Origin: CAYYWP01 sp050176585
GTDB taxonomy: Bacteria > Desulfobacterota > Binatia > HRBIN30 > CADEER01
Length of the DNA: 53,988 nucleotides
Reading direction: 5' to 3'
Assembly: GCA_050176585.1 (NCBI GenBank)
Contig: JBFXHX010000027.1
Coordinates: 1-53,988, forward strand
Made by a program: the position numbers and the translations under genes. Within the stretch, counting starts at the first letter, position 1. Every line of letters begins with the position of its first letter. The notes beneath the pieces were generated by a model. The model had not been told where the DNA came from, did no database searches, and was given only the letters and a program-made list of their open reading frames with translations. This document shows, piece after piece, positions 1 to 8,304 of this stretch.

Positions 1-100
1 GCGACGCGCGCGCCGGGGGCGCGTGCGAATGATGCCGCCAGCGCTCGGGCACGTGGTTCTTCCCCGACCGCCGTGCTAACGTCAGTCGATCACCGACCTC

Positions 101-592
101 ATGGCCGCTCTCGAATCGTTCCACGTCCACGTCACCAAGGACTATCTGAAATTCTCGGCGGCGCATTTCATCGCCTACCCCGGATATCGCGAACGCCTGC
201 ACGGACATAATTACCGCATGTCCATAGGTCTGTACGGGCAGCTCGGGCCCCAGGGCTATGTAGTCGATTTCGGCATCGTGAAGCGCGTCGCCCGGCGCCT
301 GTGCGAACGGCTCGACGAGCGCTTCCTCATTCCCGCCGCCAGCGATTGTCTCGACATCCGCGCCGATGAGACGGCGGTCGTGGTCCGTTACGAAGCGGAC
401 GAATTCCGCTTCCCCCGCGCGGATGTGCTGCTGCTGCCCATCGTCCATACCTCCGTGGAAGAGCTGGCGCAGTACCTAGCGGGCGAGCTGCGGCGCGAGC
501 TCGATGCGGAGGGCGTCGGGCCGCTCACGACGATCGAGGTCGGGATCGAGGAGAGCTTCGGTCAGCAGGCGCTCTACAGGCGCGAGGGCTGA
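101..592 (+). CDS. 6-pyruvoyl-tetrahydropterin synthase / QueD-family protein
   Basis: 163 aa, the usual length for the PTPS/QueD (T-fold) family, which acts on dihydroneopterin triphosphate in queuosine or pterin synthesis. The zinc-binding histidines are visible as H22 (SAAHF) and H34/H36 (HGHNY). A TSVEELA stretch and a C-terminal EES match the pterin-anchoring end of the fold. The catalytic cysteine normally four residues before HGH is absent: R30 sits there, with E31 next to it. The family assignment is firm, but the reaction is uncertain, and a PTPS-III-like or altered activity is possible. The next gene starts 2 bp downstream, so this is the first gene of a cytochrome-pepA run. Confidence 0.85.
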   Translation: MAALESFHVHVTKDYLKFSAAHFIAYPGYRERLHGHNYRMSIGLYGQLGPQGYVVDFGIVKRVARRLCERLDERFLIPAASDCLDIRADETAVVVRYEADEFRFPRADVLLLPIVHTSVEELAQYLAGELRRELDAEGVGPLTTIEVGIEESFGQQALYRREG

Positions 593-593
593 T

Positions 594-884
594 GTGCGGC
601 GACGCGCACGGCTGGCGCTCGCGGTCGTAGTGCTGCTCGGCACCGGTTGTGACGCTCAACTGCCCGATCCGGACTCAGCGGGCGCCCGCCTCTACGCAGT
701 GCGTTGCACCGGCTGCCATCGCCTGTACGCCCCACAAAGCATGACCGCGGCCATGTGGCAGACCACAGTCACCCGCATGCAGGGTGAGCTCGTGCGCCGC
801 GGATTGCCGCCGCTCACCGCCGACGAGCAAACGAAGCTGTTGGATTATCTCGCGGCTCACAGCACCGGACGAGGCCATCCATGA
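594..884 (+). CDS. Small exported c-type cytochrome
   Basis: 96 aa from a GTG start 2 bp after the preceding stop. An Arg-rich start and a hydrophobic stretch (residues 7-15) lead to Cys19, so it is exported and possibly a lipoprotein, although the lipobox (LGTGC) is imperfect. One haem-binding CTGCH motif lies at residues 38-42, followed by a short helical domain; M50 or M54 could be the sixth iron ligand. It is a monohaem electron carrier of the cell envelope with unknown partners. Its stop overlaps the pepA start by 4 bp (ATGA), so the two are translationally coupled. Confidence 0.7.
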   Translation: MRRRARLALAVVVLLGTGCDAQLPDPDSAGARLYAVRCTGCHRLYAPQSMTAAMWQTTVTRMQGELVRRGLPPLTADEQTKLLDYLAAHSTGRGHP

Positions 885-2395
885 TCGTCACCTTGACCGC
901 CGCGCCGCTCGCGCGCCTCCGCAGCGACCTTCTGGTCATCCCCGTCTTTGGCGACCCCGCCGCCGCGCCTGGTATCCGCGCCCTCGCCGCCGAACCGCGC
1001 GCACAGGTGATGGCCGAGGTGCGCCGGCAGCATTTCAGCGGCGCGCGCGGCCAGGAATGTTGGGCGCATGGAACCGGCGGTGGCGCCCGCGCGATTCTCC
1101 TTTTCGGCGCTGGCCCTGCTCCGCACTTGGCACTGTGGTACGAGGTGGCCGATGCCGTGGCGCGACAATCGGCGCGGTTGCTTGCGCGGCGCACGGCGGT
1201 GGCCGTGGGCCCGCACGGCGATGCCGCGACGATCACCGCGCTCGGCGAAGGGGTCGCCTTGGCGCGCTACGCGTTCACGCGCTACCGCTCTCGCCCGTCG
1301 GTCGAGGCGCCGCTCGCCGTGACGCTGGTGTTGGATCGCGTTGAACCTGCACACCGGCGAGCACTTCGCAATGCGACCATCTCGTCGACAGCGACGGCCC
1401 TGGCCCGGGATCTGATCAACACGCCCGCCGCCGATCTCGCGCCCGCCGACCTGGCGCGAACCGCGCAGTCGCTCAGCCGCCGCGGCCTCCGCGTGCGAGT
1501 GTTCGATGCGCCCGCGCTCGAGCGCGAGGGCATGGGTGCGCTGCTCGGCGTCGGCCGCGGCAGTGTGCAGCCGCCGCGCTTCATCGAGATGATCTACCGT
1601 CCGCGGCGCGCGCGTCGTTCCGTTGCGCTCGTCGGCAAGGGAATCACGTTCGACAGCGGCGGGTTGTCGCTGAAGACCGCCGACGCGATGCAGGCGCAGA
1701 AGCGCGACATGTCGGGTGCCGCCGTCGTGCTCGGCGTCATGTCCGCCCTGCCCGCCCTCGACCTGCCGGTCGAGGTGCGCGGCTACGTGGCGAGCGCCGA
1801 GAACATGCCGAGCGGCGCCGCCATCCGCCCGGGTGACGTGCTGCGCGCCTACAACGGCACCACGATCGAGGTGCTCAACACCGATGCCGAAGGCCGCTTG
1901 GTGCTCGCCGACGGCCTCTCCTACGCTGCCCGGCGCCGCCCCGATTGCATCATCGACTTCGCCACGCTCACCGCCGTCGTCCGCACCGCGCTGGGCCCCC
2001 GCTGCGCCGCGGTGCTCGGCAACGACCCCCGCCTGGTCGGTGAGCTGATCGCCGCCGCGGGTGCCGCCAACGAGATGCTGTGGGAGCTGCCGTTGATCGA
2101 GGAGTACCGGCGCGACATCGACAGCCGGGTGGCCGACCTGAAGAACGTCGGCGAGGGCCATGCCGGAACCATCGTGGCGGCGCTCTTCCTGCGCGAGTTC
2201 GTCGGCGAGCTCCCGTGGGCGCACATCGATTTCTCCAGCACCGCGATGTCCGAAGGGTTCGCCTGCCACCCGAAAGGCGCGAGCGGCTTCGGCGTGCGCA
2301 GCACGCTGCGCTGGCTCGAACAGTTCGCGGCCGCTCAACCGGCGATGCCGGCGCCGCGCCGCGGCACGACCAGCAGGCCGGCGCGGCGCGCCTGA
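881..2395 (+). CDS. pepA: Leucyl aminopeptidase (M17 family)
   Basis: 504 aa cytosolic metallo-aminopeptidase that removes N-terminal residues from peptides. The M17 signatures are intact: GKGITFDSGG carries K253 and D258, and NTDAEGR carries D335, E337 and R339, which together bind two metal ions and the bicarbonate-binding arginine. The N-terminal macro-like domain spans about residues 1-160. The ATG overlaps the cytochrome stop by 4 bp. The last 61 bp overlap, tail to tail, the 3' end of the convergent cyclase-like gene, and both tails are Arg/Pro-rich there. Confidence 0.94.
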   Translation: MIVTLTAAPLARLRSDLLVIPVFGDPAAAPGIRALAAEPRAQVMAEVRRQHFSGARGQECWAHGTGGGARAILLFGAGPAPHLALWYEVADAVARQSARLLARRTAVAVGPHGDAATITALGEGVALARYAFTRYRSRPSVEAPLAVTLVLDRVEPAHRRALRNATISSTATALARDLINTPAADLAPADLARTAQSLSRRGLRVRVFDAPALEREGMGALLGVGRGSVQPPRFIEMIYRPRRARRSVALVGKGITFDSGGLSLKTADAMQAQKRDMSGAAVVLGVMSALPALDLPVEVRGYVASAENMPSGAAIRPGDVLRAYNGTTIEVLNTDAEGRLVLADGLSYAARRRPDCIIDFATLTAVVRTALGPRCAAVLGNDPRLVGELIAAAGAANEMLWELPLIEEYRRDIDSRVADLKNVGEGHAGTIVAALFLREFVGELPWAHIDFSSTAMSEGFACHPKGASGFGVRSTLRWLEQFAAAQPAMPAPRRGTTSRPARRA

Positions 2396-3036
2396 ACGCG
2401 ATACGCCGCGGGGTGGCCCGACCTGCCCCCGGTAAGCGACCGCGCCGTAAATACGAGCTCCCCTTCGAGCCGCGCCGCTGCGCTGGCATACGTCGCCTCG
2501 TCGGCGAGGATCTCTCCACCGCGCGCTGCCGCGCAGAGGCGCGCCGCGCGCCGCACGGGTTCGCCGATGGGCGTACCGGCGCTGCCGCCCCCTGAACGCA
2601 AATCGGCGATCAAGACCTCGCCGGCGGCCACGCCGACCGACAGCGCCAGCGCGGCCACCGACCCTTCACCTGCCGACAACCAGCGATTGCGCAGCGCCAA
2701 CGCGACCCGCTGCAGCGCCGCGGCCGTGCGCAGCGCGCGTACCGGATCATCGCGCCGCGGTGTCGGGAAGCCGAACACCAGGCGCACGCCGTCGCCCGAG
2801 ACGGCATCGATCGCGGCGCGGTGCGCGACGGCGATATCGGTCACCGCGCTGATGAGCTCCTGCAGCAATGCGATCACGCGCCGCGGCTCGGGATGGCCGC
2901 CGAGGCTCTCGAAGTTCCGCAGGCTGGTCACCAACACGCAGGCGCGCAGCCGCGCGACGTACGCCGGAGCCGACGCCGGCGCAGCGCGCTCCGTTCGCGT
3001 TCGCTCCGCACCACCGCCCCGCCGTTTGACACTCAT
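2335..3036 (-). CDS. Degenerate class III nucleotidyl cyclase-like protein
   Basis: 233 aa from an internal ATG (MSVKRRGG). Further upstream the frame stays open but has no family similarity. Residues about 31-210 form a single cyclase homology domain. The second metal Asp survives in SGDGVRLVFG (D82) and the AARL arginine remains (R166). The first metal Asp is replaced by S38 in LVTSLRNF, and the transition-state Asn of the GDxVNLAAR motif is replaced by R162 (GEPVRRAAR). It therefore looks like a regulatory pseudo-cyclase rather than an active cAMP producer. No sensor or membrane domain is attached. Its 3' end overlaps the end of pepA by 61 bp. Confidence 0.7.
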   Translation of the reverse strand: MSVKRRGGGAERTRTERAAPASAPAYVARLRACVLVTSLRNFESLGGHPEPRRVIALLQELISAVTDIAVAHRAAIDAVSGDGVRLVFGFPTPRRDDPVRALRTAAALQRVALALRNRWLSAGEGSVAALALSVGVAAGEVLIADLRSGGGSAGTPIGEPVRRAARLCAAARGGEILADEATYASAAARLEGELVFTARSLTGGRSGHPAAYRVQARRAGLLVVPRRGAGIAG

Positions 3037-3207
3037 GGAGACGATCTCCGGCCGCCGCGCTCGGGCCGCTGACCGCCTGCGCGATCGCTCCGAGCCACTG
3101 CACGTGCAAGGGCCACACACGGCATGGCGACAGACTTTGCGCTTCGGCAACCCAAAATCGCCGCTCCTTCGGCTGGCGTGCCGCGCGCCCGCGCGGCGAC
3201 GTGCGCT

Positions 3208-3237
3208 TGCATATGCTTCGGCATCGCACGGTGTCAA
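3208..3237 (-). promoter_or_regulatory. Possible sigma-70 promoter for the cyclase-like gene
   Basis: Read on the minus strand, a consensus TTGACA (complement of 3232-3237) is followed after 18 bp by TATGCA (complement of 3208-3213). The -35 is perfect and the -10 weak. It lies about 170 bp upstream of the chosen start at 3036, inside the 267-bp divergent gap. Confidence 0.3.
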
Positions 3238-3303
3238 CTCACCCGGCGCTTCACGCGGCGCAGGAAAGTCGCTACGGGAGAGGCCGCTCGACGAGCTGCT
3301 CCG

Positions 3304-3990
3304 ATGCGACGTGTCTTGCAATCGATCGCCGCCCTTACGCTGCTCGTCAGCCGCGGGGCGGCCGAGGATCTCGAGGCATTTCTCCGCGCCGCAACCGATG
3401 CTGCGCGCCCCATCCACACGGTGCAGGCCGAGGGCGTGCTGACGTCGCGCGCCGCCGGTACGACCACTCGTCAAGCCATCAAGATGATCAAGCGGCCGAA
3501 CGGCGATTTGGAGGTGGAGCTGCCGGAAGGCGGCGTGCGCGCGCTGTTGACCGCCGGTGGCGCCGCGTGGCTGCGCGCCGGCACGGCGCCGCCCGCGCCC
3601 TTCGCACGTGACGCGCCGCTCGCCGGGGCCGAGTTCACGCGCGAGGATCTGGAGCCCTTCGCCGCGGCGCGGTTTGCCGCGCCGACGATCGTCGATCGCG
3701 CGGCGGAGGAGATGACGGTATCGCTCCAGCCGAAGTCATCGCAGTACCGCCTGGTGGTCGTGACCTTCGATCGCCACAAGCGGGTTCCGCTGAAGACGCT
3801 CGCGTACAAAGACAGCGTGAGCAGTCTCGTCAAGATGCGCCGCGAAAGCGGCCACGTGCTCATCGGCGGCCGCTGGCTACCCTCCGAGATCACCATCGAC
3901 CACTTTCCCCTGCGCGCGAGCAGCGCGTTGTCGCTGCGCTGGTCCGAAGCGCCTGACATCACCGCACGGCCACTGCCTCCGAGCCGATGA
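3304..3990 (+). CDS. Exported LolA-fold (outer membrane lipoprotein-sorting-like) protein
   Basis: 228 aa starting MRRVLQSIAALTLLVS, a short cleavable signal peptide ending near SRGAAE. The mature protein resembles the COG2834 LolA/LolB-like fold: it opens with TVQAEGVLTSRA, has central strands around KMIKRPNGDLEVELP, and ends with FDRHKRVPLKTLAYKD and GRWLPSEITIDHF. Such proteins are periplasmic carriers of lipoproteins or hydrophobic ligands, but no specific client can be named. It stands alone between a divergent and a convergent gene. Similarity is at fold or family level only. Confidence 0.65.
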   Translation: MRRVLQSIAALTLLVSRGAAEDLEAFLRAATDAARPIHTVQAEGVLTSRAAGTTTRQAIKMIKRPNGDLEVELPEGGVRALLTAGGAAWLRAGTAPPAPFARDAPLAGAEFTREDLEPFAAARFAAPTIVDRAAEEMTVSLQPKSSQYRLVVVTFDRHKRVPLKTLAYKDSVSSLVKMRRESGHVLIGGRWLPSEITIDHFPLRASSALSLRWSEAPDITARPLPPSR

Positions 3991-4080
3991 TGCCGCCGAT
4001 CCATCAGCAGAGATCGCAATACTCAGCGTTTGATGAGCGGCAGAATTACAAGGGTAGGTCATAAACTCGACCCTGCTCGG

Positions 4081-4170
4081 GTGGTGACGCTGGAGAGCGC
4101 CGCTCTGTCGAGGGCTGTTGGGGAGTGGTCCGGCCCTCATGAACAGCCGCCGACGATGCGGCGCCCCTGT
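4081..4170. repeat. Fold-back intergenic repeat, copy A1
   Basis: Begins GTGGTGACGCTGGAGAGCGCC, has a central GGGCTGTTGGGG, and ends with a right arm of the form CCGCCGACGATGCGGCGCC. The left arm (about 4095-4121) is largely the reverse complement of the right arm (about 4141-4165), so the element can form a long hairpin. It aligns along its whole length with copies at 12235-12329 and 45338-45482. It lies in the 352-bp gap 3991-4342 between convergent genes, which otherwise holds only copy A2. Confidence 0.7.
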
Positions 4171-4241
4171 GGTGCCCGATCACCCGGCGATGCGTGCACC
4201 TGGAGCGCGCCGCCGCCGGTTGAACCGGGGGCGCGCCGCTC

Positions 4242-4320
4242 GATGCAACAGGCGCGGACGGGGGGCGCCGTCCAAGCGGTGGCGGATTCGGGAAGCCGGT
4301 GCGTAACCCCTCGGTTACGG
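4242..4320. repeat. Intergenic repeat, half copy A2
   Basis: Contains GATGCAACAGGCGCGGACG, then GGCGCCGTCCAAG, and ends GCCGGTGCGTAACCCCTCGG. This matches the copy at 37934-38023 from GATGCAAC to the CTCGGTTA tail. Only the right arm and tail are present, so it is a half element next to A1, close to the 3' end of nadA. Confidence 0.55.
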
Positions 4321-4342
4321 GCGGCTCGACGCCGCGAACGCG

Positions 4343-5359
4343 TTAGGCGCTCAGCTCGAGCATGCGGCGGAGAGAACGCTCGGCGCCCTGGCGCACGGTC
4401 TCATCGAGCTCAATGCGGAACTGCACGTGCTCGAGCGCCTGCTCCGTGGACTCGAGCGTGATCATCTTCATGAACTGGCAGAGCTTGCAGGCCTTGTAGA
4501 AGGTCTTTTCCGGCACCTCGAGCAACAGCTTCTCGGACAGGCCGCACTCGGTGACGATGAGAAATTCCTGCGCAGGGCTTTCCTTGGCGTACCGCGCCAT
4601 GCCGCTCGTCGACAGCACAGCGTCGGCGAGCGCGATCACGTCGCTGCGGCACTCCGGGTGCACCAGCACCTTCACGTCCGGCAGGTTGCGCTTCACGGCA
4701 AGGATGTTCTCGGGCGTGATCTGGTGGTGCACGTAGCAGTTGCCGTTCCAGCTGATGATCGTCTTCGAGGTCTCGCGCTGCACGTAATTGGCGAGGTGCT
4801 CGTCCGGAACGAACAGAATGTGCTGGGTCGGCAGCTTCTCGACGATCTTCACGGCATTGGCCGAGGTCACGCACACGTCGACTACCGCCTTTACCGCCGC
4901 GGTGGTGTTCACGTAGGCGACGACCTGCAGGTCGGGATACATCTTCCGCAACTCGTCGCGTCTCTCGATCAGGTCGTCCGGATCGACGCTGTCGGCGAGC
5001 GAGCAGCCGGCGCGGAGGTCGGGAATCAGCACGGTCTTCTCGGGCGAGAGGATCTTTGCGGACTCCGCCATGAAGTGGACTCCGCATAGGACGATCACTT
5101 CGGCCTCCATCTTCTGGCCCTGGCGCGCAAGCTCGAGCGAGTCGCCCACGAAGTCGGCGACCTCGAAAATCTCGGGGCGCTGATAGTTGTGCGCCAGCAC
5201 AACCGCGTTGCGCTGCCGCTTCAACTCGCGGATGCGTTGAATCGCGCCGGCCATCTCTTCACACGCGGCCGGCGTGTAGATCTGCGGCTGGTCGAGCCGA
5301 GCGAACGTTTCGGCCAGCGCGGCGCCAGTGGGGGCTTGTTCGGCCGTAGACATCGCCAA
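4343..5359 (-). CDS. nadA: Quinolinate synthase
   Basis: 338 aa, normal length. It condenses iminoaspartate with dihydroxyacetone phosphate to quinolinate in NAD synthesis, using a [4Fe-4S] cluster. The three cluster cysteines are visible: C92 (LCGVHFMAES), C208 (GNCYVHH) and C294 (KLCQFMK). The substrate motifs VLAHNYQRPE and DLRAGCSLADS are present. An extra cysteine, C291, lies beside the third ligand. No nadB or nadC is in the window. A second in-frame ATG lies two codons downstream, so the exact start may be 5353. Confidence 0.97.
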   Translation of the reverse strand: MAMSTAEQAPTGAALAETFARLDQPQIYTPAACEEMAGAIQRIRELKRQRNAVVLAHNYQRPEIFEVADFVGDSLELARQGQKMEAEVIVLCGVHFMAESAKILSPEKTVLIPDLRAGCSLADSVDPDDLIERRDELRKMYPDLQVVAYVNTTAAVKAVVDVCVTSANAVKIVEKLPTQHILFVPDEHLANYVQRETSKTIISWNGNCYVHHQITPENILAVKRNLPDVKVLVHPECRSDVIALADAVLSTSGMARYAKESPAQEFLIVTECGLSEKLLLEVPEKTFYKACKLCQFMKMITLESTEQALEHVQFRIELDETVRQGAERSLRRMLELSA

Positions 5360-5441
5360 CTCGTGTGCTCCTCCTTCAAAATATGCCCCGGCGGCGGCGG
5401 CGGCAACGGGACGGCCGCACCGCCGCCTCGCCGCGAAGCGC

Positions 5442-6119
5442 TCAGGACGTCTTGCCGTCGAGCCCCAGGATGCGGATGGAGGTGACCGCCTTGTAACGCC
5501 GGTTGATGTTCAGCAGCATTGCCGTGATACCCTCGAGCACGCGCGCGTTGAGCAGCGCGCCGGCGTCGACGGCGCGGTAGTTCGGAATCCGCTTGATCAG
5601 ATCGATGATCGTCGCCTTCGCGCCGGCGTGATCGCCGCACACGATGACGTCGCCCTCGACCGGATGGTGGATCTCCACCAGTTCCTCCGCGCTCTCGTTC
5701 TTGAACGCCGCCACGACGGGGCTGTCCGGCAGCGCGCGCTGAATCGCCTCCGCGGCCGAGCCCTCCGGCACCAACTCGGAGGTAAAGATCTTGTTCACCC
5801 GTGTCAGCGGATTCACCACGTCCAGAATGGTCTTCCCCGCCAACTTCGGCGCCAACGCGGGCAGCAGCTCGGCAACCCCGGAGTACGGGAAAGCGAGCAC
5901 GACGAGTTCCGCTCCGTCGACGGCCGTCGCATTGTCCGTGCCGCTCACCGGCGTCTTGCAGCCGATGCCGGCCAGCTTCTCGCGCATCTCGCGTGCGGTC
6001 TCCTCGCCGCGCTCGGCCTTGCGCGACCCGATCACCACCTCTTCGCCCGCCATTGCGAACCGATACCCGAGGCCGATGCCCTCCGGTCCCGTTCCGCCGA
6101 CAATTGCTAAACGTCCCAT
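5442..6119 (-). CDS. NADPH:F420 oxidoreductase-like protein (NpdG/Fno family)
   Basis: 225 aa from the ATG that opens MGRLAIVGGTGPEGIGLG, a Rossmann dinucleotide-binding motif typical of the family. GSRKAERGEETA follows and should bind the NADP phosphate. The middle part (VVLAFPYSGVAELLPAL, TILDVVNPL) and the C-terminal helical part (LNARVLEGITAMLLNINRRYK) fit F420-dependent NADP reductase. The enzyme transfers hydride between NADPH and deazaflavin F420. No F420 biosynthesis gene is in the window, so the cofactor is inferred. The upstream in-frame extension has no family similarity and overlaps aguA. It is co-directional with aguA, 14 bp away. Confidence 0.83.
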   Translation of the reverse strand: MGRLAIVGGTGPEGIGLGYRFAMAGEEVVIGSRKAERGEETAREMREKLAGIGCKTPVSGTDNATAVDGAELVVLAFPYSGVAELLPALAPKLAGKTILDVVNPLTRVNKIFTSELVPEGSAAEAIQRALPDSPVVAAFKNESAEELVEIHHPVEGDVIVCGDHAGAKATIIDLIKRIPNYRAVDAGALLNARVLEGITAMLLNINRRYKAVTSIRILGLDGKTS

Positions 6120-6133
6120 CTGGTTCCTCCCAT

Positions 6134-7222
6134 TCACGGTTGTTGAGACTGGATAGGCGCCGGCCGCCGCGCAGCCGGTTGTTGTTGGGTCACACAGTGA
6201 AAGGCGCCGAGCCCCCACACCAGCTCGCGCGCATCGATGCCGACGACGCGCCGGTCGGGGAAAAGCGCTCCCAGCACCGCGAGCGCTCGCGCGTCGTTCG
6301 CACAGCCGAAGATCGGCACGAGCACCGCCGCGTTTGCGATGTAGAAGTTCGCGTAGGACGCGGGCACGCGCTGCCCCTCGTAGGTGATCGGGGCCGGCAT
6401 CGGCAACGTCACGATGCGCAGCGGGCGATCGTCGACGTCGTACATGTCGCTCAGCCGCCGCAGGTTGTCCTGCAGCGGCGCGTAATTGGGATCGGTCGGA
6501 TCGTCCTCCACCACGGTCACCACGGTGCCCGGCGCGACGAAGCGCGCGAGATCGTCGACGTGGCCGTCGGTGTCGTCCCCCGCGATGCCCTCCCCCAGCC
6601 ACAGCACGCGGCTCACGCCGAGGTAGTCGCACAAAATCTGCTCGATGGCGGCGCGCGACAAGCCGGCGTTGCGGTTCGGGTTCAGCAGGCACTGCTCGGT
6701 CGTGAGCAGCGTTCCGGCGCCGTCGACGTCGATCGAGCCGCCCTCGAGCACGATGCCGGGCTCGAATCGCGGCGCGCTCAGGCGGTCGGCCAGCGCGCGC
6801 GGCACCGCATCGTCGCGCTCCCAGGGCGGATATTTCCCGCCCCAGGCGTTGTAGATCCAGTCGACCAGGGCGAACTCCTCACCGCGCACGATGAACGTGG
6901 GGCCGTGGTCGCGCATCCAGGCGTCATCGGTCGGCACCTCGTGCAGGTGGACGTCATCGGTCGGGATGCCGGCGCCCCAGAGCATCCCGCGCACCGCATC
7001 CGCCGATTCGCGGTCGTTGACCAGGATGTGCACCTGCTCTCCACCGCGCAGCGCGCGTACCATCTCCATCCAAATGGCCGGGATGCGCGCGAACATGCCC
7101 GGCCAGGATGCCTCCTTATGGGGCCATGAGAGCCAGGTCGCAGCGTGTCGCTCCCATTCGGCCGGCATGCGAAATCCCTGCGCCGCGGGGCTGCCCGGAG
7201 ACGGAATCAGCTCGCTGGTCAT
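6134..7222 (-). CDS. aguA: Agmatine deiminase
   Basis: 362 aa, typical for agmatine deiminase (guanidine-modifying enzyme superfamily), which converts agmatine to N-carbamoylputrescine and ammonia. Family motifs are intact: RMPAEWERHAATWLSWPH at the start, DDAWMRDHGPTF, NAWGGKYPPW, VLEGGSIDVDG, GDDTDGHVDDLARF, and the catalytic cysteine C343 in GAFHCVTQQQP. The ATG of MTSELIPSP is chosen because the family begins close to the PAEWE motif; the frame is open 26 codons further upstream. It lies 82 bp downstream of aguB, completing the two-step route to putrescine. Confidence 0.95.
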   Translation of the reverse strand: MTSELIPSPGSPAAQGFRMPAEWERHAATWLSWPHKEASWPGMFARIPAIWMEMVRALRGGEQVHILVNDRESADAVRGMLWGAGIPTDDVHLHEVPTDDAWMRDHGPTFIVRGEEFALVDWIYNAWGGKYPPWERDDAVPRALADRLSAPRFEPGIVLEGGSIDVDGAGTLLTTEQCLLNPNRNAGLSRAAIEQILCDYLGVSRVLWLGEGIAGDDTDGHVDDLARFVAPGTVVTVVEDDPTDPNYAPLQDNLRRLSDMYDVDDRPLRIVTLPMPAPITYEGQRVPASYANFYIANAAVLVPIFGCANDARALAVLGALFPDRRVVGIDARELVWGLGAFHCVTQQQPAARRPAPIQSQQP

Positions 7223-7304
7223 GACGGCTGCAATCGCTTGCCTGGTGCAGTACGCGGCGGGAGACCGGTCGAGACGATCCTCGAACCACGCGCCGCACAC
7301 CGCG

Positions 7305-8174
7305 TCAGTCGAGGTAGCGCTTCACCAACCCCTCGTAGGCGTCGATTCGCCGGTCGCGCAGAAACGGCCAGTTGCGCCGCGTCTCCTCGATCAGGCGGCG
7401 GTCGCACGGCACTACCAGCACCTCTTCACGATCGTGGCTGGCGTGCGCGAGCACGCGGCCGAAGGGGTCGGCCACGAACGAGCCGCCCCAGAACTCCAGA
7501 CCGCCCTCCACGCCCACCCGGTTGACCGCGGCGACGAATACGCCGTTGGCGATGGCGTGAGCGCGCTGCACCGTCTGCCACGCGTCGTATTGCGCCGCGC
7601 CGAACTCCGTCTTCTCGCTCGGGTGCCAGCCGATCGCGGTGGGATAAAAGAGAATTTCCGCACCGCGCAGCGCCGTGAGTCGCGCCGCTTCGGGAAACCA
7701 CTGATCCCAACAGACCAGCGCGCCGACCCGCGCACTGCCGGCATCGAAGCTGGCAAACCCGGTGTCGCCCGGGGTGAAGTAGTATTTCTCGTAGTACAGC
7801 GGATCGTCGGGAATGTGCATTTTGCGGTAGCGGCCGCGCACCCCGCCGTCGCGCCCGATCAGCACGGCGGTGTTGTGGTACATGCCCCGGGCCCGTTTTT
7901 CGAACAGCGAAGCGACCACCGCTACGCCACAGCGTTGGGCAACCTCGCCGAGCGCTCTGGTGCTGGGGCCGGGGATCGTCTCCGCGAGGTCGAACACGGC
8001 CGAATCCTCGCGCTGGCAAAAGTACTGCGAGCGAAAGAGCTCCTGCAGACAGACGATCTCCGCGCCACGCCCCGCGGCCTCTTCGATGCCCGCCACCGCG
8101 CGGGCGAGGTTTTCGCCGACCTCTTGACCGCAGCGCATCTGGACCAGCCCCACGGTGGTGATGCTGGACGACAT
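7305..8174 (-). CDS. aguB: N-carbamoylputrescine amidohydrolase
   Basis: 289 aa nitrilase-superfamily enzyme that hydrolyses N-carbamoylputrescine to putrescine, CO2 and ammonia. The catalytic triad is visible: E45 (CLQELFRSQYFC), K118 (YRKMHIPDD) and C155 (LVCWDQWFPEAAR). The stretches YYEKYYFTPGD and TAIGWHPSE are characteristic of AguB rather than general nitrilases. It is first in a minus-strand series with aguA and the NpdG-like reductase, and the start is the first ATG. Confidence 0.95.
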   Translation of the reverse strand: MSSSITTVGLVQMRCGQEVGENLARAVAGIEEAAGRGAEIVCLQELFRSQYFCQREDSAVFDLAETIPGPSTRALGEVAQRCGVAVVASLFEKRARGMYHNTAVLIGRDGGVRGRYRKMHIPDDPLYYEKYYFTPGDTGFASFDAGSARVGALVCWDQWFPEAARLTALRGAEILFYPTAIGWHPSEKTEFGAAQYDAWQTVQRAHAIANGVFVAAVNRVGVEGGLEFWGGSFVADPFGRVLAHASHDREEVLVVPCDRRLIEETRRNWPFLRDRRIDAYEGLVKRYLD

Positions 8175-8304
8175 TTAGCCCCCTTACACCGCACGGCGAG
8201 ACGGTGAAAGCCGCCTCCGCGCGGTTCGCCGATGACCGCCGGCCGCTCTTCATGCGCGCGCAGAACAGTTGGCTTGGGCACCGGATCCGGGCTAGGCCTC
8301 GCAC

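Noticed and set aside
857..2338. A 493-codon open frame on the minus strand opposite pepA
   Set aside because: It mirrors a complete M17 peptidase, shows no domain signature and has the Arg/Ala/Gly/His composition typical of antisense frames in G+C-rich DNA.
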